From contig JABBOT010000010.1 in assembly GCA_016165875.1 (NCBI GenBank), positions 15,587,357 through 15,651,356 of the forward strand: a DNA stretch of 64,000 nucleotides, in the 5' to 3' direction. The position numbers and the translations under genes were made by a program. Below are positions 35,740 through 49,042 of this stretch, piece by piece. This DNA comes from Acanthopleura granulata. Its lineage: Eukaryota; Mollusca; Polyplacophora; Chitonida; Chitonidae. The stretch's first letter is position 1. Every line of letters begins with the position of its first letter. Under the pieces are notes generated by a model that saw only the letters and a program-made list of their open reading frames with translations, was not told the origin of the DNA and did no database searches.

Positions 35740-38700
35740 AAGACTGAATATTGCATCGGCCTTTAATCGCGTAATGTTTTACGGTATGGTGTGTTAGTGG
35801 GCTGTTTTATAATCTGCGAGCATTACAGTACACAGTTATATATCAGCGTGTGCCTCAGTGGATTGGGTAATTTTTGATCGTATTTGTTGACATTTGTTTC
35901 TAGGTGTATTGTTACTAAAAACCGGAACCTGTCGACGAAAAATAGACTGGAGATCAGAGAGTGAGACGGGAAGAGCCTTAGGCGTGTAGAAATTTTCAGG
36001 CTTCGTGAGAAGATCGAATAGCAGTTGGCACTTAGGTTTTCGGTAAATCCGTCCATGCTCATTCCCAGGAAACTATTTTGCTTGGCTGTGTCTCAACGTG
36101 ACAGGCTGTGATGGGGCTCTGTATGTCCGTGGCTGATACTCACCCTCGGCTATTCCGGGGTAGACAGGCTTTGAGGTGATCCAACTTCAAACTGTCCATC
36201 TGTCCCACTCTTTGGTCGAACACTTCGCCTGTGGCCGTATATCAGTAAGTTAGCGTTTCGAGGACCCGAGACATGACAGAAGAGTACGACGGCTAATGGC
36301 CTGTCGGTACGCCCGACCACTCCCCCCCCCCCCACACACACACACCCTCTATTGTCCCGCCCCAGGTACAGTAACGCCCTGTGGGATGTGAACCCGCTGA
36401 AACCTCTGTGCTTCAGTGCGGCAATAAGACGGCTCTGTTACGTGCGACACGCGCCTTCCACCTTAACCAGCCACTTCGGCTTATTTCTGTTTCCTGGCTT
36501 AACAAGGCTCGTTAATGGCTGTCACCTCGTCAAGCGGTAACCGACCTCCAGCGCCCAACCCTCCCTGTCTTACAGCCATTCCGGCCACAACTTCTCTTGT
36601 TTCTATGAGAATACTCGCGGACGTTCGTATTGTTCCTTCATCTTGGACGAAACGTTGTCTACACAAGTCACGGATACACACGCTAAACCCTCTTGCCTCG
36701 GGCTGCCTTTGACAAAGCAGCGTCTTACCTCGCCATACGGTGAGCACCGGAAACGGAACTCTTCCGCTATGACAACAGCACAGCAGGACTTTGTTTTACC
36801 GCTAACTAGCCTGGAAACCTTGCAAATGGTTAGCATGAGTGAAAACAAGCGTTGTGTTTTGCGCTTACATTGACAAGAATCACACTGAGATCTACTTTTT
36901 AGCGCATTACATCACGCTACGGAGAATATGATATATCATATAGGCGCAATAGTTACCATTTGACACATTTGAACTATTGTCGCCAGGAAATATGACTTCG
37001 CAATCCTATATTTCACGGAATACATGAAATTTGGTGTGATATACTTCAGTGTGTTGACGCCGTTTGCTTAAAGAGATCAAAATTTAAAAATGTAAAAATA
37101 GGCTCATCGATATAATCAATATTCACAAACCTTGGCAGATTTATACCAATGAATTATTTATTGTCTCAAAGTGAGTTTCTCTTTAAATAGAGATGAACAA
37201 AGAGGAAGAAAATATTTAACATATGTTAAAAGCTTTATTCTACACAAGCAACTGTATCAACATTTCAACGTTGATAAAATGTAACGTATTTTACGTCAGC
37301 AGTACAAGTAAGGATATATAAACTAGCGCAAAACGTAGTAAGTACATTCAACTGAAAATGAATACAATTATATTAACAAATGAAAAAATACAACTGTATC
37401 AAAATATGATCACCATGAGTATATCAAGGGTCATAAAAGCTGAAATATTTCAGGCACGGTTCCCAACCTATTATTTTAGCTACAGGCACTGCTCGTTTTT
37501 CCCATGACAAAAAGGAATAAATGACCTTTGTTAGGCATTTTGCTATAACCTAACCAGTTCCAAATGGTTCAAATCACAGCCAGTTTGGCCTATATAATAT
37601 GTACATCATAAACACTTGAAGCATATATTTGGTATTGATCACCTATTTCTTTCAGCTTTGGGTTTTAAAATTGGGTTTTCTTCCACTAAAATTAAAGAAA
37701 AGAAACCTAAATTAAAGAAAAGAGAGATACACGGAATGATCGGGATGGAAACTGGTGGATACTTAACCAACATGCAGTGCTACAGCCTTAGACTGCTGAC
37801 ATTTCTAAATTAGTCACAATTTTTGCCCGCTAGGTTATAACATAGCGCGATGCTTCTGTTGTGGCTCTGAACACGCCGTTGATAAACACTATTTGAATCA
37901 TGACAAACACTAACTAGTTGAGCGAGAATGTCGATAAACTGCATATGCAATTTCACTTTTGGGTAAATATTTACAAAGGAATGCCATTGCGCTTTATTTA
38001 GAATAATCGTAGAGGGGATTTGTTATGCACGTGCTGTAGATGAGCCACCAATGAAAAGCAGACGTGAAGATCTAAATGTGGGTGTCTGCTTCCTGCAATT
38101 ACCGGTCTACTAAATGTGAAGGAGAAGAATCAGCTTGGTTATGTTTCACGCCCAAGATTGACCAATGCTGTTGTAGCAGAGGAAATGTAACACGGAAGTC
38201 AGCATTGCCCGCCAGATCCTATGTTAGATATACTTAGTGTAACCTCAAAGGCTTACCATCCGGAAAAATAATCAGATCCGACAATTAGGTCACCCCAAAT
38301 CTGCGTGGGGAAAGACCCTCAACGTTAATAACAATGTGTTATATCAAATCAAATGACAATGAATACATTTATTCTACATAATACTTGTATTTCTGCTAAT
38401 TGTAGCTATATATGTGCGCAGGTTGACTTTCGTTTTCTACCCACAATATGGCGCGGAACAACTAAATAAATATACAAGCTACTCTCCTTCCCCCATGCTC
38501 TGCGTTTCCACATGTCCATGAGGAACCATACGAAAAGTGGTTCTTAATTCGAGTAAACTGTTAGCTTTCATGCTAGTGGTCCTACAGGGCATATATCAAA
38601 GCTTCAATGATATAGCTGCCTTTTGCTAAATTCCAAATTATTTTCTCATTTCCAGCCATCTGGTACATGGTTTACTCCGGCCTGTGCGCTATATTGCAAC

Positions 38701-41470
38701 TTTTGATTGTAGCATAAAATGCCAATTCAACAATAAAAAGACAAAATAAAATTCTGCTTCATGTCAGGCTTAATTGGTATAAACCGGTGTATCTTAAACG
38801 TTAATGACACTAAAATTTTAAATATGTCTCCCTGTAAGCAAAAAGGCCATTTGGAATTATCCTGATAACGATGCTGTATGTATATGAACTTGTATATGAA
38901 ATGTCTCTCATACACGTCTTGCAATTCTGGAACTCGCAATTTTCACATTCGTGAAAGGGCTAAAGGCAGACAGGTACAAGTCCTAATGGGATTCATTGTG
39001 GTTTTCTCCCCTTTATAGCCATTAAACAGTTTCACCTTCCAACATAAACTTTATTGCCTGTATATATTTAAAGAAGAAATAAACTTATCACAAACGTGCT
39101 CACACAGTATACAAGAGAATAAGCATTAGTCAGAAATAGCCATCAGTTTTCAAGGATGTCAGCTGATATTCCATACGTGTGATATCCATGATACAATATT
39201 GTGTCTCACCTAAATAAACTAAACATCCTAAAAACGCATTAAAGCTTGAAGTTCCAAGATTTCTTTATTATGGTGTCACATCACTTTGAAGTTGTAGTTT
39301 AACGATTTTTCACTCATTAATCGCTCCGGAGGCCTCACAAATTCCCTGTGCCAAACAGAGATTTGAACCTGCATCTCGGGCACATGTGTCCATGGGATTC
39401 CACTAACGGTGAATGATTTTTAAGTCTGGTGCAGAAAGGAAATTTTGTACATGCTCAATGCGAATATATTAACGCATGCTTTGTCTGCTCGACTGACAAA
39501 AGAAGCAATCTGACCCAAGCAGATATTGATGTAATAGGACCAAAATGACCAGATATTGACCGAAATGATGTTTAAGATGGGGTTATACAGTAAATCGTGA
39601 AGACAAGCAAGGGTCATGAATCGGATAACCCAGGACATACGTGAAACATTACTGTAAATAAACCACCATGTCAGTGAAGTCAAGCCAATGATCAAATCGT
39701 AAATTCTGATCCTGAATGGGGTTATCAGTGTAAGACTAGTAAAATCTACACACTGTTCTGTTTACATATACATCAATCTTTGGATTTTAATATGCCTATA
39801 ACTTTCATGAAAAAGAATACTATATTCATTTTGCAATCAACAGAACCGCTATCCTGATTGGATATGACAGGAAAACGCATATCAATTTGTCAAATCACAA
39901 TATATAGCACAAGTACATGATGACTTCGTCTGCAATTGCCTCCACACGATTTCTATATGAGTCAACTACGCTGGAAAGCTAGTAACACCAGTCCCTTAAA
40001 AACCATCGGGGGGGGGGGGTTACCAGCAGGCTTGAACAAATCTGCGTATGTTGAATTTGAATTCATGGGTTCCTCTGTAAGAGGTCATTTACATGGAATA
40101 TGACAGTGTTCTCTTTTATCTATCTAAAAGGTAACTGAAAACCACGCAATGCAAAAACATTTTCGCCTGATAATAATTTATTCGGTGATTGATACAAGAT
40201 AATACAAGATAATTTGCTCAGTAAACCTGTCCACCGGTGCGTTGCATATTGCACCCCCCTCCCCAGAAAAGAAAAATAACATCCTTGATTTAATTCTCTG
40301 TAACATAAGGCATACGAAATGTTATGGAGAGCAGCAATTAACGTCTCCCCTTGAAGCTCTCTGCGCATCCAATGGCGTATTATGAAATCCTGTATGTACA
40401 ACCTGATTATCTGCGCTTGTAATAACAGAGCCTACGCTCGAGCACCCGAGGGTTGGGGAGGGTTTGTGATATGATGTAACAACACAGAGTCACTTATTAC
40501 AAGGGATAACATCTTTAATCAGAAACTCATCATACAGCACTAAAGATTTTACAATGATGTGTTATACTAACTCCAGACAACTCAATGTGTTCAGATAGCT
40601 GCTTTAATCATCGAATTTGCCCAAGGGTTGAGGGTTTGGTGAGCAAAGGCAGGGATTCCTCTGAACTCTCGAGGATTGTAACGAAGGCGCATGGGGAGTA
40701 ATGAAGTTAGAGGATCGGAATAGAAAAGGGCATACAATGTAAATCGCGTCTTCAAGGAGTTTAATGGGGCAATCACTGGGTTAACGGCACGTTTACTGGA
40801 CACTTCTTTTCTTAAAATACAAGCATATAACATGATAACAAACTCGTATCCTTACACCGCCCCCTCTCTATTTTGGAATTATAAAGCTGTTCTAAAGATA
40901 AATAATTTTTTTCTCCAAATAAACATCAATATAGAATCATTTTCAAATATGATTGTGCTTCTGTAAAACATTCTATTCACCATGTGTGGCATTAATTATT
41001 AGAGCTTTTCGAATTCTATAGGCAAATTGATTTCAAGAAAACACATAGGAAAAGAAGCCACTAGGCCGTGGAATTGCAACAGTTGTCCTTGTTTACTGAT
41101 CGGATTGCTTGAGCAATACAATACAACTCAAATTGTGTGTCTCAACTATAAATCTGATCAAAGTAATATATCTCAAGTCAATTTCACAGAGATAAATTTT
41201 TGGAGATAGTTTTAATACTGACAAAAGTATACCTATTTACGTAACAGTTGGATAACGTAGTGTCAACCGAAAGCCTTTATACAGGTCTACACATATGTCA
41301 TATGTTTGCAGCGGACTACATTATATTTGGCAATTTTCCACCTAATAGATTCACATACATTCAACATTTATGCATGATATGGATATATGTACCTGACGTC
41401 ATATGAACTAATGTACTGACAAATAATAAACATTGAATGATCATCACAACACTGTAAATACATCGTGAAT
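35740..41470. other. Non-coding stretch
   Basis: No recognised exon. 36140-36880 is GC-richer and has overlapping short ORFs on both strands, with strong minus-strand donors GCGAG|GTAAGACG near 36729 and GAGG|GTGAGT near 36140. It may be an untranslated exon or promoter region. Also a C/CA run at 36322-36345 and an 11-G run at 40009-40019. Confidence 0.35.
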
Positions 41471-41474
41471 GATT

Positions 41475-41590
41475 CATTTATTTATTTATTTATTTATTTG
41501 ATTGATGTCTTACGCCGTGCTTAAGAATATTTCACTTATACGACAGCGGCCAGAATTATGGCGGGAGGAAACCGGGCACAGCCCGGGAGA
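41475..41590 (-). mobile_element. SINE copy, 5'-truncated
   Basis: Minus-strand body with CCCGGTTTCCTCCCGCCATA, GTGAAATATTCTTAAGCACG and an (AAAT)n tail of about seven units. Confidence 0.82.
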
Positions 41591-42058
41591 CAATGCCATT
41601 CACCAACAGATTCATGTTTCCTGGCATGATTAACGAAACCTCAAACAGAATACAGAACATTTCCTGGTTAGGAAACGCAAACTGAATGTAAGAGAAGTTT
41701 ACACATGCGGTGCTAAAATCAAGCTGGTTAACACTGTTACAGCTTCACTCCATGTAGTTTAACGGCGATCCACGTTGAGAACAACACTGAATGATACGAA
41801 GTGGAGAGCATCCTTGTTACATTTCAGGGTTATTTCTCGCCATAAGCGATTCTGAGTGTAAAAGGTAAACATTGTTACTGTCTAATTATCAAGGGCAACA
41901 ATTCGTAATAGCATCTATTTGCATTACTTACTCTAAGAAACATGGCCAAAGTCTAAGTAAGAGAACAAAGGGAAATCAACGAGTTCAGCACTTAAGCAAA
42001 CCGTGACGAGTACGTCACATGGTCGCCACCCAGACAGTTAATGTCATAAAGTAATGTA

Positions 42059-42318
42059 AGGGGCTCAGTCGGTTAGCGCACTGGCGCAGCGCAATGACCC
42101 AGAAGTCCCCCACCAAAGCTGTCGCTGTGAGTTCAAGTCCAGCTCATTCTGGCTTCCTCTCCGGCCGTACGTGGGAAGGTCTGCCAGCAACCTGTGGATG
42201 ATTTTGGGTTTCGCCCGGGCTCTGCCCGGTTTCCTCCCACCGTAATGCTGGCCGCCGCCGTATAAGTGAAATATTCTCACGGCGTAAAACACCAATCAAA
42301 TCAATAAATAAATAAAAT
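42059..42318 (+). mobile_element. Full-length tRNA-derived SINE, best copy in the window
   Basis: The RNA polymerase III A box is GGGCTCAGTCGGTTAGCGC (42061-42079) and the B box GAGTTCAAGTCC (about 42130). Then comes CTCTCCGGCCGTACGTGGGA, the body GCCCGGTTTCCTCCCACC, AAGTGAAATATTCTC, GTAAAACACCAATCAAAT and an AATAAATAAATAAA tail. TAATGTA lies before the head and after the tail, a likely target-site duplication. It moves only with a partner LINE. Confidence 0.9.
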
Positions 42319-42896
42319 AATGTATCTGGCTCTTAGGGCGGCACACAACACGGTAGTGCACAGAACACTGGTGACGTTATGTGGTCTGTTTGTTATGCGC
42401 ACGGCAAACAGGCTGTATGGGGAAACACAGCACACAGCTCATATACACTTAGCACACTCAACTGGGGCTTTATAGGGGCCATGAGCACACTGGTGACTGT
42501 CGGCACTCATATCACGTGTGTGCATGCCAATGTGACACACGCTAATGTGCCACTGTAAGTGCCATTCCCGAGGCACACCGATGCCAAATTGAATATACAG
42601 TGCGTTAATTCCCGCAATAGTCTCCTTTGAATATATACACATCTGCAACAATAGTGCATTCACAATCCAATACAATATCCGGGCTCATACCTAGTACTTG
42701 TGAAGTGCGCAAATGCTCGCAAGAATTTAAATCGCCACAAGCGTTCTTCATTGGCTACATAGTAATCTGAACACATCTAATAATTTGTATCCTACACGCT
42801 CAAAGGTGTTCGAAGCAAAATCTAGGCATAATAAATAGTACAGTATTTTTTTCTTCAGGAATACGGCAATTCTTAAATGCTGTTAAATTGGTGGGG

Positions 42897-42926
42897 TGAC
42901 GTCACTGTGACGTTCCCTGACGTCAC
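42897..42926. promoter_or_regulatory. Paired CRE palindromes
   Basis: Perfect TGACGTCA at 42897 and 42918 with a TGACGTTC half-match between them, within 30 bases. A GC-richer tract follows to about 43060. No adjacent gene start is recognised. Confidence 0.45.
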
Positions 42927-44783
42927 ACGGGTGGGACTGTGTGATGAAGGTGATGATGATCGAACGTATTCGCGCAGCGATAGTGAGCCTGGAGTGGTTC
43001 GTTCTTCAGCAACGGAAGTGACAAGTTTGCCATATTGTTTCTCGCGTCATCTAGGATTTTGAAGTTGGCCATGTGTAGATCATGTGATAAGGATGGCGGC
43101 ATCAAAGGCTGTCCATTGTTGCACATGGAGTGGATGCGGTCATGTTTATAGTTCTCCCCATTCATCAAGTCTCTGCAAATAAAAAAATATTATAAAATGA
43201 ATTATCACTTTAATTAACAGGCCTTAGTACTTAAAAAATGGAACATCTTGGGAAAGGTACAAACGCTACATTGATATACTTTATATATCTACTTGTAAAA
43301 GTAGTGAATGGATGGATGCGATAGACCTTATGTGTTTGCATATTTCATTTTCATTTATGTTAAATAAATACATTACATCTATTTAGATTACATGGTAAAA
43401 AAATGCAAAAGCATTAACGCAGGCTGTAATATTCAGTATGATGAAACATACTTATTTCAGATAAATATTATTATCAAAATGATAAATAAATAACACTATG
43501 ACTAAAGGTAGAAAATTAGCAATAACACTTGTGTACAAGTATTACACGATGCCTTGAACTATTCTGTGAGGAATGGTGTGTGATCTGTCCTAATAAACTC
43601 TGAATGTCTTCTGTTCAGCTACGAAATAGCAGTCAGATTTAATGATTGAAAACAAAAGCGTTTACGACCGCCGGCGAAACAACTTCTAGTTTGAACTGGG
43701 AAAAGGGATTAGAGTCAAGTGCGGTATTAAGAAGATCGGAACTGCCGGAAACTGACTTCGTGTTCTCCAAATGTCGGCAGGAAACTTCGGCTGATGAAGA
43801 GGTGAAATGGGATTAAGAGGGCGCTTTCTATACATAGGCGAAGCTATTGGCACAGCGCGGCTACCAGCTAGCTCTAATTGTACCCGTTTTTTCCCCTCGC
43901 TTTGTTGTTATGATATGTGGTATCGCTTTTCTCATAAGAAGCAATTTCGTTTAACTGCACAGTGTGTATGGCTGGCAGTGTCGGGTGGCTTTGTCTCCCC
44001 TTACCAACATCACGCACCTGCCTCTGATAGCCAGCTCATTGTTCACTAGCTTCTGTTTGATCTACTCTTTTCACTCGATGCAGCCTAATGTTTTCATCGA
44101 CCTCCAGAGTTAATTCCCGGAGATTTCCGCTGTTAAAGTCAGCCGCTGTATATCTCATCTTGATGAGGCTAGCATAGACGGCTCACATCCTGAGTGAAGT
44201 TTTAGTGTTAAGCGGTAATGGTATGGCTGGCCTTGTAAGTTGTAAATGGCAATCTTCCTGCATTTCCGGATAACGTTACAACGTGTACTTCTAATTAAAG
44301 TGGCAAGTCATAATAAGAAATATAGTGTTACACCCCTGTCAACAAGGTTGTGTCACAGCTTTCATTGTGGACTAATGACGTGCATTCTCTTAGGAGAAAC
44401 GAAAACGATGAGATTTATAAGCACAACGTTTGTGTAGTACAGCTTAGCATGGTTAATTATCACCGCAAGATTATGTCAGCCTTACACATTAGAGGTTAAC
44501 AAGTCATTAGAAATGGATCGCGATGAATGTGAACACAATAGCTGAACTGAAAGAAAGCTACTACAGCTATCAAAAACTCTCCTTACCGGCTTTACGAAGA
44601 AACATACTAAATGCTGAGAAAGACATACTATACAGTTTCACATATAACACAGCTCTTAATCTTTTGGTGTCATTTTTATCCAATGAAAATTTATCACGTT
44701 TCCTTCACATACTTTACCTTTGACTTACACAATTAACACATAGATATTTAGATATTAGATATTATGTACTGTGTATAAACTTA

Positions 44784-44908
44784 ACCCCTCTCCGGCCGTA
44801 CGTGGACTCCCCCGGACTCCAGTTTCCTCCCATCATATTACTGGCCGCCGTCGTGTAAAAGAAATATTTTTGAGTAGGGCGTAAAACACCAATCAAATAA
44901 ATAAATAA
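44784..44908 (+). mobile_element. SINE copy, partly deleted
   Basis: CTCTCCGGCCGTACGTGGAC joins directly to a shortened CCGGACTCCAGTTTCCTCCC, then AAGAAATATTTTTGAGTAGG and GTAAAACACCAATCAAATAA with an (AAAT)n tail. Confidence 0.85.
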
Positions 44909-45213
44909 TCATCAGATGGTACTGTCAAACATGCCAAAATATTTTGTCACCAGGGAAATTTTGACAGATTTCACGATGAGCAGATAGAAAATTTATTTTA
45001 AAATAATTTACCGTAAAATAAGAATTTTTGAAGGAACACCAACATATTTGTGCGAGTATGCATGGTTAGAGATATTATCCAAATGATAACATTTGAAATT
45101 TTTCAAACCCAGATGATGATACCTTGGTTGATTGAATGAATGACTGATTGAATGATTTACTGGTTGGTTCGTTTTGAAAACCCAATCAGCAGGCAGGATG
45201 GTGTTCAGTTATC

Positions 45214-45290
45214 CAGGTGTGTTCTGCTGGTTAATTACAGGTAAACATCAGGTGAGTTACGTCACTTCCCTCACACCTGACACCCAGGTA
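45214..45290. promoter_or_regulatory. Dense transcription-factor-site cluster
   Basis: In 77 bases: E-boxes CAGGTG at 45214 and 45249, TTAATTA (homeodomain) near 45231, GTAAACA (forkhead) at 45241, and TCACACCT (T-box) at 45271. This density fits an enhancer; function is unproven. Confidence 0.35.
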
Positions 45291-47875
45291 TTGTCCTGTA
45301 CTGGCCACTGGTAAGCTCTCACCTTCATCGCGAATCAAATTACCAGCTCGGCCTTTTCCAGTGAACCGGCTTTCTTTAGGCTTTTGTCACACCTATCTCT
45401 CAAATCATCCTCACTTTAAGCCCCAGCTGCTTGACTTCTCGTCTGTGACGCATCACTTTGTCTTTGCGCCGAAGTCACAGTCAATAATAACATCCAGACC
45501 CTATAGTACCGCATAATGGCAACACCCCGGCGACCTTTCCTCCTCTTCCAACAGACTGTTACCAACCTCTTCAACTAATAGTAATGCTGGTCATTTAATC
45601 CGGTACCACTTGCGATATTTAGGCAGTTGACCAAACTGACGCAATGTTTGAAACTCTATAGCTTGACAAATTATAACATTTGAGCTTTAGTTTATCTAAC
45701 CGCAAAACAGAGAAAATAATAAAATCATCAGCACCTGGATAATGGCAACTATTTGGTCGACGAGTACCTCCAACGTCTCGGTAATACCATAATTTATACA
45801 TATAGACTACTGACAATTGCGCAAATACAAAGTTGAATTGTTAGACATATGCGACTTCGGGAGAAACTTTATTCATGGTGATAACCACTTAGTATTCTGA
45901 GTAAGTCTAAAATGCAAAAATAGTCTAAAATATCGCAATAAACACCACTGTATTCTTCCTAACTCTGTCTTTAACATTGTATACGTTTTCAATACGTTCC
46001 TGTCTATCGTTTTGAAGCTATTCTGCTATTTGTTTCACTCGGCCTAATTCAAGAGTTCAAAAGACAGGTAGGACACTAGATTTTATTGCGCAGTTATCGT
46101 GAAATGTCAAAAGTGCCATTGCCGCTGTCGGAAACGCCCAGAAACTGACCACAGACTTCGTGGGATCCGTGATTCGAACTACCGCCCGCGTCATCCTGCT
46201 TACATCATCGCCAGTTTTATTTTCCCAACTTTTCAAGACTACCAAGAGCATACATATGTGCAACCTTCAGAAATTGTTTATCCTTTTCGGCACAGTTGCA
46301 CATGAAACAACACGTGTTAAAATTCTAAATACGCATTAATCACCATAATATCCACACAAATGAGAGTGGAGACAATAAGGCCTACGTGCAACTATTCACA
46401 ACGAAAACTAGTTCAAAACTGAATAATGATATGACAAAATGACAGCCATATTTATACAAAATGATGTGCACAAAGCCATAGCATCCGCTTCACATGTCAA
46501 AGCCTTCACTTTGCTATTGTAATAAAGCTGTTTGTGACCGTTATTTGTAAATGTTAAACTTGCTGTGTTTTAGTGACAGCCTAGTATTATACTGACATAC
46601 CGGATATGTAAGAATAAAATTATAAGCTGCAGCCTTCCATTAAATATGACCATAAAACAATGTCTCAGGGACGTTTTCGTATCTGACATTTTCTGTAGCA
46701 CTGTTATATACTGACGACCAGGTGATAATTTACAGTTAGATCAGAGTCATTAGAATTAATTACATGCATGACTGAGGTTGATGAGGGCTAAGAGGGAGAA
46801 GGATGTCTATTATCTGACCTTGTTATGATTATACACCCAGGACCGAGCTACGCCCCTCTGTCTCCCCACAAAAACCTCGGCCAGGAAGAGCCAATAAAAT
46901 TATCATTTCATCTGCCCATCAAACACAGCTTATAACACCAATCACAGCTCATTATTATTTATGAAGACATGAAATTTGTTTCTTTGAAATCGAACACACC
47001 GGTGAAAGACTGGAAAAGGTAGTAGGGGGTAGAGTTCTTAAGTGAACTCCGCGCATGTGTACTACTGTTCTTTACCCGCAGGCTTGATCGCTTCGCGGAC
47101 CACATCGTACGTGTGGAGGAATACGTTCTGCAATAATTACAGAGACAGACGTACATGTGGCAGTAACATATTAATATCTTCACACGTGTTACTCACCTAG
47201 CTCTGTCATTTCTGATCAAAGTGACAGAGTACACCGAGAGAAATCAAAATCCCCTAAAGGCGTAGGTATTAAGACCATCTCTTCAGAGAATCTACCGGAC
47301 TTTGATATCTAGCTTTTGGACACAGGCGTAAAAAAATAGCTATAAACTGCAACACGAGTATAATGTTACCTGTGTGACTTTAGTCTATGCTCTGAACCAG
47401 ACACATTGTACACTCAAGAAAGAAAACGGATAAATTACTTTTTTATTCACCTAGAAAAAAAGCGGGAGGAAAACTAGTTCTTCTTTGAGGTCCGTGGCCG
47501 TACGTGGAATGGGCGTGACTCGGGGATGAATGCAGAGACTAGTGCTAGAGCTACTGAACAGAGAGCAGATAATGCCGAGTTAGCCTGCAGTGAAAGCCGC
47601 GGGCACGATTATCGCTCATTAGAGCTAGGTGCGGCCGGAGTTAGCTAGTGAGAAAGGCAAACATTGAATCTTTATCATGGATTCTGCACCCAAACATTGT
47701 CAACTTCACCCTTCATGTTAAGTGCTTCAGATTGTTCCCTCCACTGCACTTGTATGTTTTCACAATGGAGCTTCACGATAAGGATCTAGGAAAGATGTCA
47801 GTGTTGCTTTGACGCTGACAAGCCAGGAGAAAATTGCTCAAAATTATCTTTTGAGACGAAAAGGTTGCCATCTGT

Positions 47876-48041
47876 CTAAAGAGCAGCGAATACGTCCCTT
47901 TTTACATCTCCTCTCCGCGATCTGACTCTGTGTAGCGAGGACAGGGATAACAAGGTGAGCTGGTGGCACACCGCGGGACTGGGAGAGTGGTTAAACATCG
48001 ACAATTCTGAGACGTTTGTCTGAAGACTGCCGGGAAGAAAG
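47876..48041 (-). CDS. Candidate last exon of the Six4/5 gene
   Basis: Acceptor TCTGTTTCAG; the frame opens with one base, exactly what the phase-2 donor at 54742 needs. It then stays open for 54 codons to a TAG (FLPGSLQTN... to ...VFAAL). An AATAAA lies about 430 bases downstream (47447-47442, minus). The protein segment resembles no known SIX tail, and a phase match has a one-in-three chance, so this is weak. Confidence 0.2.
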
Positions 48042-48850
48042 CTGAAACAGACTGGGTGCCAGGATGATGTCATTTGTCACGACATCTCGACCGACGAGCC
48101 AAGGGAAAAGCGCTTAAAGACAAATTAGCTGATTCTTGACACGTGCTTTAGAATTACAAAATCCCTTTACAAATGCCAAAAGAACAATAGACCAAGACAT
48201 CTTCGTGCATGCTATGTAGTGCGTAGTGACAATAAAGGCACAATATCAGCTATATAGTATAAAATAAGTTTAAAAAATTAAAAAAACATCTATAGTATAG
48301 TGATGAAATTTATACGAAAAGTAACTAAGTATACATTTAAAGACATAAACTTGGTATTTAGAGCGACAAAAACCTACATACTTACAGTTACAACAAGCTG
48401 TATAAAAACGCCTGCTAACTTTGACGAAATCTGTGTCAATCGTAATAAAATCTAGCATGAAAAAAATACTAAATGGAGGTAAGGTAAAGAAAAGGAAGTC
48501 AAACAAGTCTGATTAAGAAAACAATTTTTAAAATACATGTATAAAACATTTCCAAAACATCATTCCTTTAATGTTTCGATTTTGTAACATAATTGTACTT
48601 TTTCAACTTGGGCTGGTTTCTTCAGAAACACTAACATTGTCATTTTTGTTTGTACAAAATGTACATATCACCCCATAGAACTTGGATGACGCAAAATAAT
48701 GAATCATAACGTAACAAGGATCTCCAAAATAATGTACATTCGAAGAAAGTGTCCCAAATGGAACAAAGCAGGTACATTCGATATACAATACCACGCAAAT
48801 GGGTGACATAAAACACCATATATAATGCAGTTATATTGATCTGACAACAG

Positions 48851-49042
48851 CTAAATCTGCTCATGTATAGTGCACAAACAGCAGGGCTCGTGTACAAAGG
48901 TTCCTCTGTTGTACATAGAACTTGTATCCAGACAGTGGGCGGAGGCTGCTGCTGGAGAGGGTTCCGGCAGACCGTCACTGAAGTGTGGCTTTCCGTTAAT
49001 TAGGAGAATGGCGAGAATACTGAAGCAGAGTCGTAATGACAT
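48851..49042 (-). CDS. Short ORF with signal peptide and half a VWC-like Cys pattern
   Basis: 63 codons from an ATG at 49042. Residues 1-16 are a good secretion signal (MSLRLCFSILAILLING). A Pro/Ala linker follows, then a Cys pattern C-x6-Y-x2-G-x6-CC-x-C. This resembles the first half of a von Willebrand factor C domain. The stop follows too soon for a full domain, and no donor is visible to extend it. It could be a first exon, a decayed gene or chance. Confidence 0.22.
   Translation of the reverse strand: MSLRLCFSILAILLINGKPHFSDGLPEPSPAAASAHCLDTSSMYNRGTFVHEPCCLCTIHEQI

Noticed and set aside
42059..42140. Possible tRNA gene from A- and B-box matches
   Set aside because: The boxes belong to the head of a SINE with a long non-tRNA body and an AAAT tail; no cloverleaf is expected.
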